A DNA stretch of 64,000 nucleotides, from assembly GCA_963739975.1 (NCBI GenBank), contig CAVUCK010000005.1, positions 1-64,000 on the forward strand. Direction: 5' to 3'. Every line of letters starts with the position of its first letter. Position 1 is the stretch's first letter. This DNA comes from JALZMG01 sp963739975 (GTDB taxonomy: Bacteria; Actinomycetota; Acidimicrobiia; Acidimicrobiales; Ilumatobacteraceae). The position numbers were made by a program, and so were the translations under genes. This document shows positions 50,014 to 58,322 of this stretch, piece after piece. The notes under the pieces were generated by a model, which saw only the letters and a program-made list of their open reading frames with translations, had not been told where the DNA came from and searched no databases.

Positions 50014-50679
50014 TCCGTCCACACGTAGGCCGCGGGATCCGGCGATGAGGTCGTCGAGCTGGGCGAGGGCGGACGGGATGTCGGTGACGTGAACCGTGCG
50101 CCAGCCGAGGTCGGCGGCGGGGGCGAGGTTCTGGAGGAAGTCGTCGAGGAACACGATCTCGTCGTGGTCGACGTCGAGCGCCGCCGCCATCGCCTCGTAG
50201 ATCGCCGGCTCCGGCTTGCGGGCGCCGACGGCGTACGACTCGACGACTGCGTCGAACATCGTCAGGTCGAGATCCCGCTCCAACGTCGGGCGGAACTCGG
50301 CGAACGTGTTCGTCAGCAGCCCGGTGCGGATGCCCTCGGTGGGTAGGGCGCGGATCCGGTCCAGCACGGCGTCGTTGAACGTGTAGCGGGGGACGAGCAG
50401 AACGTCGATCTCGTCACCGACCAGCTCGACGCCCGCCATCGCCGCGTACGCCCCGAGCTCGGCCTGGATGTCGGCCACCGCGATCTCGCCCCGCTCGGCC
50501 CGGTGCCACGGGTGGTCGCCGGTCTCCTCGGGCCCGATCAGCACCTCGACCATCGCTCGCGGCTCGGCGCCGTGGCGTTCGGCGACGGCGGTGATGCCGG
50601 TCGTGATGGGCGTGATCAGCACGCCGCCGAAGTCGAAGACGACGGCGCGCACCGGCCGCGTTGGTAGAGAGTCGGGCAC
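50008..50679 (-). CDS. HAD-superfamily hydrolase
   Basis: A 223-residue HAD phosphatase-like protein. Motif I is VRAVVFDFGGVLI (the second Asp is replaced by Gly, so epoxide-hydrolase-like or non-phosphatase activity is possible). Motif II is GLLTNTFAEF, and the later motifs are ARKPEPAIYEAM and IVFLDDFLQNLAPAADLG. Such FDFGGV proteins include acyl-CoA dehydrogenase-linked HADs. GTG 50679 chosen; an internal GTG at 50651 is possible. On the same strand as Rieske oxygenase 2, with its stop overlapping that gene's operator. Confidence 0.8.
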   Translation of the reverse strand: MPDSLPTRPVRAVVFDFGGVLITPITTGITAVAERHGAEPRAMVEVLIGPEETGDHPWHRAERGEIAVADIQAELGAYAAMAGVELVGDEIDVLLVPRYTFNDAVLDRIRALPTEGIRTGLLTNTFAEFRPTLERDLDLTMFDAVVESYAVGARKPEPAIYEAMAAALDVDHDEIVFLDDFLQNLAPAADLGWRTVHVTDIPSALAQLDDLIAGSRGLRVDGN

Positions 50680-50716
50680 GACTCCTAACGTACGGCCGCT
50701 GCGACAAGGGGGGTCA

Positions 50717-52756
50717 GTGCTGCTGTTCGCCGACATCTTCGAGGCTTTGGCCGACGCCATCCCGGACGCGCCGGCGATCAGCCAGGGCGACCGCATCGTG
50801 CGCTGGGGCGACTACGACGAACAGGCGGCCAGGCTGGCGGCGGCGTTGGCCGGGCGCGGACTCGACCAGGACGCCAAGGTCGGGATGTTCATGTACAACT
50901 CGCCCGAGTACCTCGTCACCCAGTACGCCGCGTTCAAGGAGCGCCTGGCGCCGGTCAACGTGAACTACCGGTACCTCGACGACGAGCTGGCGTACCTGCT
51001 CGACAACGCCGATTGCGCGGCGATCGTCTACCACCGCAGCCTCGGCGACCGCCTGGCGCGGATCCGTGACCGCCTCCCGAAGCTGGAGTGGTACGTGGCG
51101 GTCGACGACGGCCCGGCGCCCGGCGGTGTCGAGGTCGACGGCGCCGAGACGCTGACGGACGTCCTCGCCGCCAACCTGCCGGCGCCCCGTCGTGAGCGCA
51201 GCCCCGACGACGTCTACCTGCTGTACACCGGCGGCACGACGGGCATGCCGAAGGGCGTGATGTACGCCGTCGGACCGTTCACCGAGGGCTTCCTCGGCTT
51301 CGTGGCCGTCGGGATGGGCCGGGCACCGTTCCAGTCCACCGACGAGGTGGTCGAGGCGGTGAAGGCGGCGGTCGACGGGGGCATGCAGCCGACGTCGATG
51401 CCGGCCTGCCCGCTGATGCACGGCACCGGCGTCTGGCTCGGTGCCCTGCTGCCCCACCTGTCGGGCGGCGAGGTCGCGCTGCTCGAGGGCCGGTCGTTCG
51501 ACGCCCACGAGCTGTGGCAGGTCGTCGAGCGGCGGGGCGTCAACACGATCGTGATGGTCGGTGACGCCTTCGGTCGACCGATGCTGCAGGCGCTGCGCGA
51601 GCGGGCGGCCACGCCGTACGACGCCAGCGCGGTCAACGCCTACATCTCGACCGGGGCGATGCTCTCGACGGAGGTCAAGGAGGGTCTCCTCGAGTTCACG
51701 CCGAGCGCCGTGATCATGGACGTCCTGGGGTCCACCGAGGGTGGGATGGCCCAGCGGATCGCCGTGAAGGGGGCGGTCGGCACCACCGCATCGTTCGGCG
51801 CGATGCCGACGACGAAGGTCTTCGACCTCGACGATCGCGAGGTCGTCCCCGGATCCGGCGACATCGGGATCGTCGCGGTCAGCGGGCCGAACATCCCCCT
51901 CGGCTACTTCAAGGACGACGAGAAGACCGCCCGGACGTTCCGCACGATCGACGGCGTGCGGTACAGCTTCCCGGGCGACATGGCGATGGTCGAGGCCGAC
52001 GGCTCGATCACGTTGCTCGGCAGGGGTTCGAACTGCATCAACACGGCGGGGGAGAAGGTGTTCCCCGAGGAGGTCGAGGAGGTCGTCAAGACGCACCCGT
52101 CCGTTGCCGACTGCCTCGTCTTCGGCGTCGACGACGAGCGGTTCGGTCAGCGCGTGGTCGGGGTGTTCTCGGTCCTCGACGGCGAGCCCTCACCGACGGG
52201 CGACGCAGTGATCGCCCACACCAAGGCGAAGCTGTCGAGCTACAAGGTGCCCAAGCAGCTGCGCGCCGTCGACACCGTGCCAAGGGCGCCAAACGGCAAG
52301 GCCGACTACAAGACGGCCCGGGGCCTGTTCATCGGCGACGTTCACTTCAACAAGTGGGCCCCGCGATTCACGGTTCGGCCCGTGGCGCAGCGGGCACGGA
52401 TGGTCAGGTCGGCCGTGCCGACCTCGCGAGCGAAGCGAGCCGTCGGCAGCCACATTCGCTCACTGGCGGGGAGGAGCGGAGTCTTCGGAGCGATCGAGGC
52501 CATAGATAGCGGGCACGAAGGTCTGGTCGGCGACTGGGGGGCGGACGTAGCCGGTGTCGTCCTGGCGCGGCGGCAGCTCGATGTCGGGCGATGCCGGCTC
52601 GGTGTACGGGATCATGCTCAGCAGGTGGTGGATGCAGTTGAGCCGCGCGCTCGGCTTGTCGTCGGCTTCGACGACCCACCAGGGCGACTGCTTGGTGTCG
52701 GTGTGGCGGAACATGTCGTCCTTGGCCCGGGAGTAGTCGACCCAGCGGGTCCGTGA
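50717..52756 (+). CDS. Acyl-CoA synthetase with no stop at its natural C-terminus
   Basis: The first ~535 residues are a normal FadD-like enzyme: LLYTGGTTGMPKGVMYAVGP for ATP, then TYG-like and YSFPGDMAMVEADGSITLLG motifs, GEKVFPEEVEE, and the C-terminal NGKADYKTAR. Its close paralogue at 56670-58322 stops within ~20 residues of the equivalent point. Here the frame stays open a further ~140 residues, through GAGCGAAGCGAG repeat DNA and antisense to PPK2. The tail (RSLAGRSGVFGAIEAIDSGH and so on) has no similarity I recognise. GTG 50717 has AAGGGGGG as ribosome-binding site. A lost stop is likely; the true enzyme probably ends near 52350. Confidence 0.75.
   Translation: MLLFADIFEALADAIPDAPAISQGDRIVRWGDYDEQAARLAAALAGRGLDQDAKVGMFMYNSPEYLVTQYAAFKERLAPVNVNYRYLDDELAYLLDNADCAAIVYHRSLGDRLARIRDRLPKLEWYVAVDDGPAPGGVEVDGAETLTDVLAANLPAPRRERSPDDVYLLYTGGTTGMPKGVMYAVGPFTEGFLGFVAVGMGRAPFQSTDEVVEAVKAAVDGGMQPTSMPACPLMHGTGVWLGALLPHLSGGEVALLEGRSFDAHELWQVVERRGVNTIVMVGDAFGRPMLQALRERAATPYDASAVNAYISTGAMLSTEVKEGLLEFTPSAVIMDVLGSTEGGMAQRIAVKGAVGTTASFGAMPTTKVFDLDDREVVPGSGDIGIVAVSGPNIPLGYFKDDEKTARTFRTIDGVRYSFPGDMAMVEADGSITLLGRGSNCINTAGEKVFPEEVEEVVKTHPSVADCLVFGVDDERFGQRVVGVFSVLDGEPSPTGDAVIAHTKAKLSSYKVPKQLRAVDTVPRAPNGKADYKTARGLFIGDVHFNKWAPRFTVRPVAQRARMVRSAVPTSRAKRAVGSHIRSLAGRSGVFGAIEAIDSGHEGLVGDWGADVAGVVLARRQLDVGRCRLGVRDHAQQVVDAVEPRARLVVGFDDPPGRLLGVGVAEHVVLGPGVVDPAGP
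52428..52460. repeat. GAGCGAAGCGAG palindromic repeat
   Basis: GCCGACCTCGCGAGCGAAGC then GAGCCGTCGGC forms a weak hairpin (GCCGAC/GTCGGC) around GAGCGAAGCGAG. It is in the readthrough part of the acyl-CoA synthetase, just before the PPK2 stop on the opposite strand. Confidence 0.55.
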
Positions 52757-53311
52757 CTGCAGGTCCATCGGGCTCAGCTTCCAGTTCTTCGACGGGTCCT
52801 TGATCCGGCCCTGGAACCTGCGCTCCTGCTCCTCGTCGCTGACCGAGAACCAGTACTTGACGAGCACGAGCCCCGAACGGATCAGCATCTGCTCGAACTC
52901 CGGGCAGGACCGGAAGAACTCGGTGAGCTCGTCGTCGGTGCAGAACCCCATCACCCGTTCGACGCCGGCCCGGTTGTACCAGGACCGGTCGAACAGCACC
53001 ATCTCGCCTGCTGCCGGCAGGTGGGTGACGTAGCGCTGGAAGTACCACTGCGAGCGCTCCCGCTCCGTCGGCGTGCCGAGGGCGGCGACGCGGCAGAATC
53101 GCGGGTTGAGCGGCTCGAGGATGCGCTTGATCACCCCGCCCTTTCCCGCCGCGTCTCGCCCCTCGAAGAGCACGACGACCCGGAGCCCCTGAGAGCGCAC
53201 CGTCTCCTGCAGCTTGACCAGCTCGGCCTGCAGCCGGACGAGCTCCTTGTTCAGTTGCTTCTTGCTCGGATGCCGATCAGTTCGCTCGTCGCCGTTCACG
53301 TGGCCCATCAT
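52460..53311 (-). CDS. ppk2: Polyphosphate kinase 2 (PPK2 family)
   Basis: A 283-residue PPK2. Walker A is VVVLFEGRDAAGKGG, Walker B DRSWYNRAGVERVMGF, and the lid/arginine region MDLQSRTRWVDYSRAKDDMF; the C-terminal ADDKPSARLNCIHHLLSMIP is diagnostic. It moves phosphate between polyphosphate and nucleotides. Overlaps the upstream TetR gene by 35 bases if started at 53311; shorter starts are possible. The 3' end is overlapped by the unusual acyl-CoA synthetase tail on the other strand. With CYTH-CHAD at 30288, it suggests active polyphosphate metabolism. Confidence 0.9.
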   Translation of the reverse strand: MMGHVNGDERTDRHPSKKQLNKELVRLQAELVKLQETVRSQGLRVVVLFEGRDAAGKGGVIKRILEPLNPRFCRVAALGTPTERERSQWYFQRYVTHLPAAGEMVLFDRSWYNRAGVERVMGFCTDDELTEFFRSCPEFEQMLIRSGLVLVKYWFSVSDEEQERRFQGRIKDPSKNWKLSPMDLQSRTRWVDYSRAKDDMFRHTDTKQSPWWVVEADDKPSARLNCIHHLLSMIPYTEPASPDIELPPRQDDTGYVRPPVADQTFVPAIYGLDRSEDSAPPRQ

Positions 53312-53873
53312 GACCGAGCTCGGCGATCAGCTCGTCGAGCGCGGCGAGCTGGCGGGCCGGCGGCCACGAGGCAGGGTCGAACATCGCTTGCAGGGCGACG
53401 CCGTCGACCGTGGCGATCAGGTGCTCGGCGACCACCTCGGCGTCGCCGGCGGCGGCGCCGCAGGCGTCCACCAGTCCGGCGACCCGGGCCCGGAACGCTC
53501 GGTAGGCGTCGCGCTGGACAAGCGCCAGCTCGGGGTCACCGGCGGCGTGGGTGCAGAACGCCAGCGTGACCAGCCAGTGCTGGCGGGCCTGGTCGTCGAG
53601 GGCCAGCGCGGCAGCCAGCGCGTCCCGCAGCTGCTCCGGCGGCGTGGCGTCGGAGCGCCGCTCGGCGCGGCGCTGCCGGAGCGAGTGCTCGAGGGTGCGC
53701 CGCAGCACCTCGCGCTTGTCGGCGAAGTAGTGGTTGACCACGCCGGTCGTCCACCCGGCTTCGGCGGCGATGTCGCGCATCGTGGCCGCCTCCATGCCCC
53801 CGGTCGCGATCAGGCGGGCCGCCGCCTCGACGATCTCGCGCCGGCGGACGTCCACGTCGACGGTCCTCGGCAT
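53277..53873 (-). CDS. TetR-family regulator (BetI-like), controls divergent Rieske oxygenase 3
   Basis: A 198-residue TetR protein. The DNA-binding domain is RRREIVEAAARLIATGGMEA, then MRDIAAEAGWTTGVVNHYFA and DKREVLRRTLEHSL, resembling BetI-like members. Residues beyond ~75 form the ligand domain. ATG 53873 is seven bases after a TACGGT box, hence leaderless. The divergent gap contains the perfect palindrome CCGTTGTACAACGG (53907-53920), the likely operator for autoregulation and for Rieske 3. Ligand unknown. Confidence 0.85.
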   Translation of the reverse strand: MPRTVDVDVRRREIVEAAARLIATGGMEAATMRDIAAEAGWTTGVVNHYFADKREVLRRTLEHSLRQRRAERRSDATPPEQLRDALAAALALDDQARQHWLVTLAFCTHAAGDPELALVQRDAYRAFRARVAGLVDACGAAAGDAEVVAEHLIATVDGVALQAMFDPASWPPARQLAALDELIAELGHDGPRERRRAN

Positions 53874-53880
53874 TGACTCG

Positions 53881-53929
53881 ACCGTATCACAAGTGTTATG
53901 TATCAACCGTTGTACAACGGGTAGGAGAG
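53881..53929. promoter_or_regulatory. Divergent promoter/operator with perfect 14-bp palindrome
   Basis: CCGTTGTACAACGG (53907-53920) is a perfect dyad. Minus-strand TACGGT (53886-53881) is the TetR -10 box. The ribosome-binding site AGGAGAGG (53923-53930) serves Rieske 3. The dyad is unlike the TAAnnG operator of Rieske 1 and 2, so Rieske 3 is under separate control. Confidence 0.65.
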
Positions 53930-53935
53930 GTGACC

Positions 53936-55078
53936 ATGGTGCACACGCCGACGCGAGGAGACGTCCCGGTCAGGCTCGGTCCAGGCGTCAAGCAGGTGCC
54001 GGACTACGGCCCGAGCACGATGCGCCGGGACGTCTACGCGGACCCGGTGCGCTTCGAGCTGGAGCGCGAGCGGGTCCTGGGGAAGAGCTGGATCCTCGCC
54101 GGCCGCTCCGAGCAGGCCAAGGACCCCGGGGACTGGATCACGTTCGAGGGCCACGGCGAGACCGTCGTCATCACCCGCCAGCGCGACGGGTCGTTGGCCG
54201 CCTTCCACAACGTCTGCCAGCACCGCGGTGCGGCGCTCGTGGGCCCGACGACCGGGTGTGGCGCCCGCCGGTTCACGTGCCCGTACCACGGCTGGGTGTA
54301 CGACACGACCGGCAAGCTGGTCGGCGTCCCCGAACGGGAGGACTTCAGCGATGACCACCTGGCCGACGTGCGAGCGCCGGCCGTCGCCGCCGACGAATGG
54401 GGCGGGTGGATCTGGATCAACCTGCTCGGCCCGCAGCAGGCGCCCTCGCTGAGCGACTGGATCGGCCCGGAGATCATGGCCGACCTCGGGCGCTTCAAGA
54501 TGGAGGAGATGGTCCTCCACGAGGTCCTCGAGTTCGACGTTCCCGTCAGCTACAAAGCGATCGTCGACGGGTTCAACGAGGTGTACCACGTCACGCAGCT
54601 GCACCACGTCGGCCCCGAGGCGAGCAAGACGTTCCGCCAGACCTCGTTCCACATCGTCGGCCAGAACTACATGTGCTTCGTGCCTCGCACCGACAAGCTC
54701 GACGCGCTGGAAGAGGACTGGGACCACCACCAGAACGCCATCTGCCACTACGTCGTGTTCCCGAACACGGTGTTCAACTGCAACCCGCCGCACATCCAGG
54801 TCTTCAACCCGATCCCGATCGACGTCGACCGCACCCGGTTCCTGTGCTGGGAGATCATCTACCCAGGCGACCAGAGCGACCCGGAGTACGCCAAGTACCT
54901 CAAGTCGACCATGGCCCAGTGGGAGCACCTGAAGGTCGTCGTCGGTGAGGACATCTCGATCTACGACCAGCTGGCCCGCACCAAGCGGTCATCCGGCTAC
55001 ACCAAGCACATCCTCTCCGCGCGGGAGTGCAAGATCGCCCACTACCACGACCAGATGGACGAGCGCATCAAAGACTGA
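53936..55078 (+). CDS. Rieske 2Fe-2S oxygenase, alpha subunit (copy 3)
   Basis: A 380-residue Rieske oxygenase, shorter and more divergent than copies 1 and 2. Rieske ligands are FHNVCQHRGAALV and RRFTCPYHGWVYDTTGKLVG; the iron site is DGFNEVYHVTQLHHVGPEA. The C-terminus ends SARECKIAHYHDQMDERIKD. The fold suggests carnitine/phthalate/vanillate demethylase-like or steroid hydroxylase-like activity, but I cannot assign a substrate. ATG 53936 has a strong ribosome-binding site. Downstream is a family B palindrome before the convergent monooxygenase gene. No small partner gene here. Confidence 0.9.
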   Translation: MVHTPTRGDVPVRLGPGVKQVPDYGPSTMRRDVYADPVRFELERERVLGKSWILAGRSEQAKDPGDWITFEGHGETVVITRQRDGSLAAFHNVCQHRGAALVGPTTGCGARRFTCPYHGWVYDTTGKLVGVPEREDFSDDHLADVRAPAVAADEWGGWIWINLLGPQQAPSLSDWIGPEIMADLGRFKMEEMVLHEVLEFDVPVSYKAIVDGFNEVYHVTQLHHVGPEASKTFRQTSFHIVGQNYMCFVPRTDKLDALEEDWDHHQNAICHYVVFPNTVFNCNPPHIQVFNPIPIDVDRTRFLCWEIIYPGDQSDPEYAKYLKSTMAQWEHLKVVVGEDISIYDQLARTKRSSGYTKHILSARECKIAHYHDQMDERIKD

Positions 55079-55094
55079 GTTGAGCTGATCAGCG

Positions 55095-55146
55095 CGTTTA
55101 CGTCCGGATATTGGTCACCCCGGTAACCAAGATCCGGACGTAAACG
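55095..55146. repeat. Family B palindrome between convergent genes
   Basis: 25-bp arms (55095-55119 and 55122-55146) around a 2-base loop, with a few mismatches, sharing CGTTTACGTCCGGAT with 25869 and 46671. Located between Rieske 3 (ends 55078) and the monooxygenase gene (ends 55152). Confidence 0.85.
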
Positions 55147-55151
55147 GGGGT

Positions 55152-55493
55152 TCAGGCGGGGAAGCCGACGATCGGGACGCCGTCGCCGTACACCGGGCTC
55201 TCGGCGTCGATGCGCAGCTTGCGGCTCACGGCCGAGGCCAGACCGGCGCCGTTGAGCAGCTCGCGCATCGCCAGGTAGTTGGGATGGGCGAAGTGCCGCT
55301 GCAGCGCGTCGTCGTCCGTCCACAACTCGTAGACCTGGATCAGGTCGGCCTGCACGGGATCGGCGGCGAAGCAGTAGACGAGGCATCCGTCCTCGTCGTC
55401 ACGCGTGGCTCGCTGGATGGGCACCGATTCGACGACGAGCGAGTCCCGCCGGGCGGGGTCGTTGAGACGGAGGGCGGCTTCGACGACGATCAT
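55152..55493 (-). CDS. Antibiotic biosynthesis monooxygenase (ABM)-domain protein
   Basis: A 113-residue dimeric alpha/beta-barrel (ABM) protein. MIVVEAALRLNDPARR is the first strand, IQRATRDDEDGCLVYCFAAD the TRxEpGC-like core, and LIQVYELWTDDDALQRHFAH with PNYLAMREL the second half. The family includes quinol monooxygenases and haem-degrading enzymes. It is divergent from the alcohol dehydrogenase with only 20 bases between starts. ATG 55493 chosen as the family-typical start. Confidence 0.8.
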   Translation of the reverse strand: MIVVEAALRLNDPARRDSLVVESVPIQRATRDDEDGCLVYCFAADPVQADLIQVYELWTDDDALQRHFAHPNYLAMRELLNGAGLASAVSRKLRIDAESPVYGDGVPIVGFPA

Positions 55494-55513
55494 CGCTGGA
55501 TCACCGGGCAATC

Positions 55514-56557
55514 ATGGCGGTCATGCTGGCTGGCCTGATCACCGGAGCATCGACCGTCGAGCTGCGCGAGTTCCCCGACCCGACCCCGCACGACGACGGC
55601 GTGGTCGTCGACATCGCGTTCTGCGGCATCTGTGGCACCGACGTCCACGCCTACCAGTCGGGGCAGCCGTACAACCCGGCGATCTGCGGCCACGAGTGGT
55701 CGGGGACGATCTCGGCCGTCGGGCGGTCCGTGTCCTCACTGGCCGAGGGCGACCGTGTCGTCGTGGCCGCGGCGCCGGCGTGCGGGCAGTGCACGGCGTG
55801 CCGCGCCGGCCAGGCCGAGCGGTGCCAGGTGGCGTTCCTGTCGGCGATCGGGCGCGACGAGCTGGCACCGCCGCACGGCGGCTTCGCGCCACGCCTCGCC
55901 GTCGCCGCCTCCCGGGTGGTGCGCACCGACCCGGGACTCGACGACGAGCAGGCGGCGCAGGTCGAGCCGATGACCGTGGCCTTCCATGCCGTGCGCACCA
56001 GCAAGCTGCGCCTCGGCGACACCGCCGTCGTGCAGGGCGCAGGGCCGATCGGCCTGTCCACGCTGCAGTGGGTGCGTGCCGGCGGCGCCGGGACGATCGT
56101 TGCCATCGAGCCCAACGCCGATCGCCGGGCGATGGCCGCCGCGCTCGGGGCCGACCACGTCGTGGAGCCCGGCGCGCCGGCCGCCGAGCTGGTCCTCGAG
56201 CTGACCCACGGCCTCGGCGCCGACGTGGTCTACGAGTGCGCCGGTCGACCGGCCGCCATCCAGGTCGCCGTCGACCTCGCCCGCCGCGGCGGCGCCGTCA
56301 GCCTGGTCGGCGTGCCCGACACCGACGCCACGATCTCGCCCATCGTGTGGCTGATCAAGGAGATCGCTTTCAACGGCTCGTTGGCCTACTTCCACGAGGA
56401 GTTCGAGCTGTCGATGGGGATGATCGCCGACGGCCGCGTCCGCGTCGAGCCGCTGCACACCTCGACCGCCCGCCTCGACGGCCTCGACGCCGCCCTGGCC
56501 GACCTGGCCAGCGGCCGCACCGACCAGACCAAGGTCCTCGTCAACCCCACCTGGTAG
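55514..56557 (+). CDS. Zinc-dependent medium-chain alcohol dehydrogenase
   Basis: A 347-residue MDR. The catalytic zinc site uses CGICGTD and GHEWSGT; the structural zinc has four cysteines in CGQCTACRAGQAERC. The Rossmann motif is VVQGAGPIGLSTLQ (GxGxxG), followed by an acidic VAIEPNADR (NAD preference). Similar to butanediol/threonine/sorbitol dehydrogenases; with the acetoin-type operon in the window, a 2,3-butanediol dehydrogenase is tempting but not shown. ATG 55514 or 55523. Confidence 0.9.
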   Translation: MAVMLAGLITGASTVELREFPDPTPHDDGVVVDIAFCGICGTDVHAYQSGQPYNPAICGHEWSGTISAVGRSVSSLAEGDRVVVAAAPACGQCTACRAGQAERCQVAFLSAIGRDELAPPHGGFAPRLAVAASRVVRTDPGLDDEQAAQVEPMTVAFHAVRTSKLRLGDTAVVQGAGPIGLSTLQWVRAGGAGTIVAIEPNADRRAMAAALGADHVVEPGAPAAELVLELTHGLGADVVYECAGRPAAIQVAVDLARRGGAVSLVGVPDTDATISPIVWLIKEIAFNGSLAYFHEEFELSMGMIADGRVRVEPLHTSTARLDGLDAALADLASGRTDQTKVLVNPTW

Positions 56558-56560
56558 CAG

Positions 56561-56625
56561 CATCCGAGTGTTTGCCTGCACCGGAGTGTTTGGCGTGGGG
56601 CCTCCATGCGCCAAACACTCGAAGG
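56561..56625. repeat. Family C-related inverted repeat
   Basis: CATCCGAGTGTTTG opens the element (compare CATCCGAGGGTTTC elsewhere). GAGTGTTTGGCG (56584-56595) pairs exactly with CGCCAAACACTC (56609-56620). It separates the alcohol dehydrogenase from the following acyl-CoA synthetase. Confidence 0.75.
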
Positions 56626-56669
56626 TGCCCGGCACCGTCCGACAACGGCGAATCGGGCATCATCCAGCC

Positions 56670-58322
56670 GTGGCACTGCACCCGAACTGGGCCGACCTGT
56701 ACGAGCGGATCACCGCCCTCGACCCGACCGCGCCGGCGATCGTGCAGGGCGATCGGCGCATCACCTGGCAGGAGTTCGACGAGACGGCGGCCCGGCTGGG
56801 GGCTCGGTTCATCGACTGGGGCCTCGAGCCCGGGGCGCGGGTCGCCCTCTTCCTCTTCAACGGTCCGGAGTACCTCGAGCTGGCGTACGGCGCGTTCAAG
56901 GCCCGGGTCGTCCCGATCAACGTCAACTTCCGCTACCAGTCCGGCGAGGTCACCTACCTGCTGCGCGACTCGACCGCCGACGTCCTGGTCTTCCACGGTG
57001 CGCTGGCGGAGCGGGTCGCCGGGGTCGATGCCGCCGACCGACCGGCCCACCTCGTGCAGATCGACGACGGGGCCACACCGCTGCTCGACGGCGCCGAGTG
57101 GTACCACGAACTCGTCGCGTCGACGGACCCGATGGTCCCGATCGAGCGCACCGGCGACGACCTGCTGATCCTCTACACCGGCGGCACGACCGGGATGCCG
57201 AAGGGCGTCGTGTGGCGCCACGGCGACCTGTTCTTCGCGCTGTCGTACCCCGCCTACGTGGCCGCCGGCATGGAGGTGCCGACGACCGTCGACGGCGTCG
57301 CCGACGCCACCGCCGCGCTACGCGCCGGTGGTGCTTCGCCGGTGATGATCTCGGCCCCGCCGCTGATCCACGGCACCGCCCTGTTCCTGGCGATGGCGGC
57401 GCTGCTGCGCGGCGGCACCGTCGTGCTCCTGGAGGGCCGGCGCTTCGACGCCGGCGAGCTGTGGTCGCTCGTCGAGACCCACGGGGTCACCGACATCGCC
57501 ATCGTCGGCGACCCGTTCGCCCGGCCGATGGTCGCCGAGCTGGTCGAGCGCGAGGCGTCCGGCGCTCCCGTCGACCTGACCAGCGTGCGCGTCATCTCCA
57601 GCTCGGGGATCACGTGGGGCCACGACTCCAAGGTGGCGCTGCGCCAGCGCGGGCAGATGCTGCTGCTCGACATGCTCGGCGCCAGCGAGGGTGGACCGTT
57701 CGCCACGAGCATGACCCTGCCCGGCCAGCAGCCGGTCGAGACGGCCACGTTCACGATCGCCGACCGGGGCGTGCTGCTCGACGAGAACGACGAGGAGATC
57801 CAGCCCGGCGACGCCCGGATCGGCGTGCTCGCGTACAAGGGTTCCGGGCCGCTCGGCTACTACAACGACGCGGCCAAGTCGGCCAGCGTCTTCCGGGAGA
57901 TCCGCGGCGAGCGCTACGTCATCCCCGGCGACTACGCCCACGTCGCTGCCGACGGCACGATCACGTTCGTCGGGCGGGGCTCGGTGTGCATCAACAGCGG
58001 CGGCGAGAAGGTCTACCCGGAGGAGGTCGAGGAGGCGCTGAAGGTCCATCCGGCCGTGGTCGACTGCAACGTCGTCGGGGTTCCGGACGACCGGTACGGC
58101 GAGGCCGTGGCGGCGGTCGTCCAGCTCTCCGCCGACCACGCCGACGTCAGCGACGACGAGCTCGTCGGACACGTCAAGCAGCGCCTGGCCGGGTACAAGG
58201 CGCCGCGCCACATCGTGCGCGTCCCAGAGCTCCTCCGCAGCCCGACGGGCAAGAGCGACTACCGCCACGCCAAGGCGACGGCCGTCGCCGCGGTCAGCGG
58301 CGGCGATCCGGCATCAGGGTGA
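56670..58322 (+). CDS. AMP-dependent acyl-CoA synthetase (FadD-like)
   Basis: A 550-residue ANL enzyme and close paralogue of 50717-52756. Motifs include ILYTGGTTGMPKGVVWRHGD, a DMLGASEGG, YVIPGDYAHVAADGTITFVG, NSGGEKVYPEEVEEALK and C-terminal SPTGKSDYRHAKATA, where the Lys of the GK motif is the adenylation residue. It activates an organic acid with CoA. GTG 56670 is preferred, since sequence upstream in the same frame is the palindrome. Its last 29 bases overlap the convergent hydrolase gene. Confidence 0.9.
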   Translation: MALHPNWADLYERITALDPTAPAIVQGDRRITWQEFDETAARLGARFIDWGLEPGARVALFLFNGPEYLELAYGAFKARVVPINVNFRYQSGEVTYLLRDSTADVLVFHGALAERVAGVDAADRPAHLVQIDDGATPLLDGAEWYHELVASTDPMVPIERTGDDLLILYTGGTTGMPKGVVWRHGDLFFALSYPAYVAAGMEVPTTVDGVADATAALRAGGASPVMISAPPLIHGTALFLAMAALLRGGTVVLLEGRRFDAGELWSLVETHGVTDIAIVGDPFARPMVAELVEREASGAPVDLTSVRVISSSGITWGHDSKVALRQRGQMLLLDMLGASEGGPFATSMTLPGQQPVETATFTIADRGVLLDENDEEIQPGDARIGVLAYKGSGPLGYYNDAAKSASVFREIRGERYVIPGDYAHVAADGTITFVGRGSVCINSGGEKVYPEEVEEALKVHPAVVDCNVVGVPDDRYGEAVAAVVQLSADHADVSDDELVGHVKQRLAGYKAPRHIVRVPELLRSPTGKSDYRHAKATAVAAVSGGDPASG

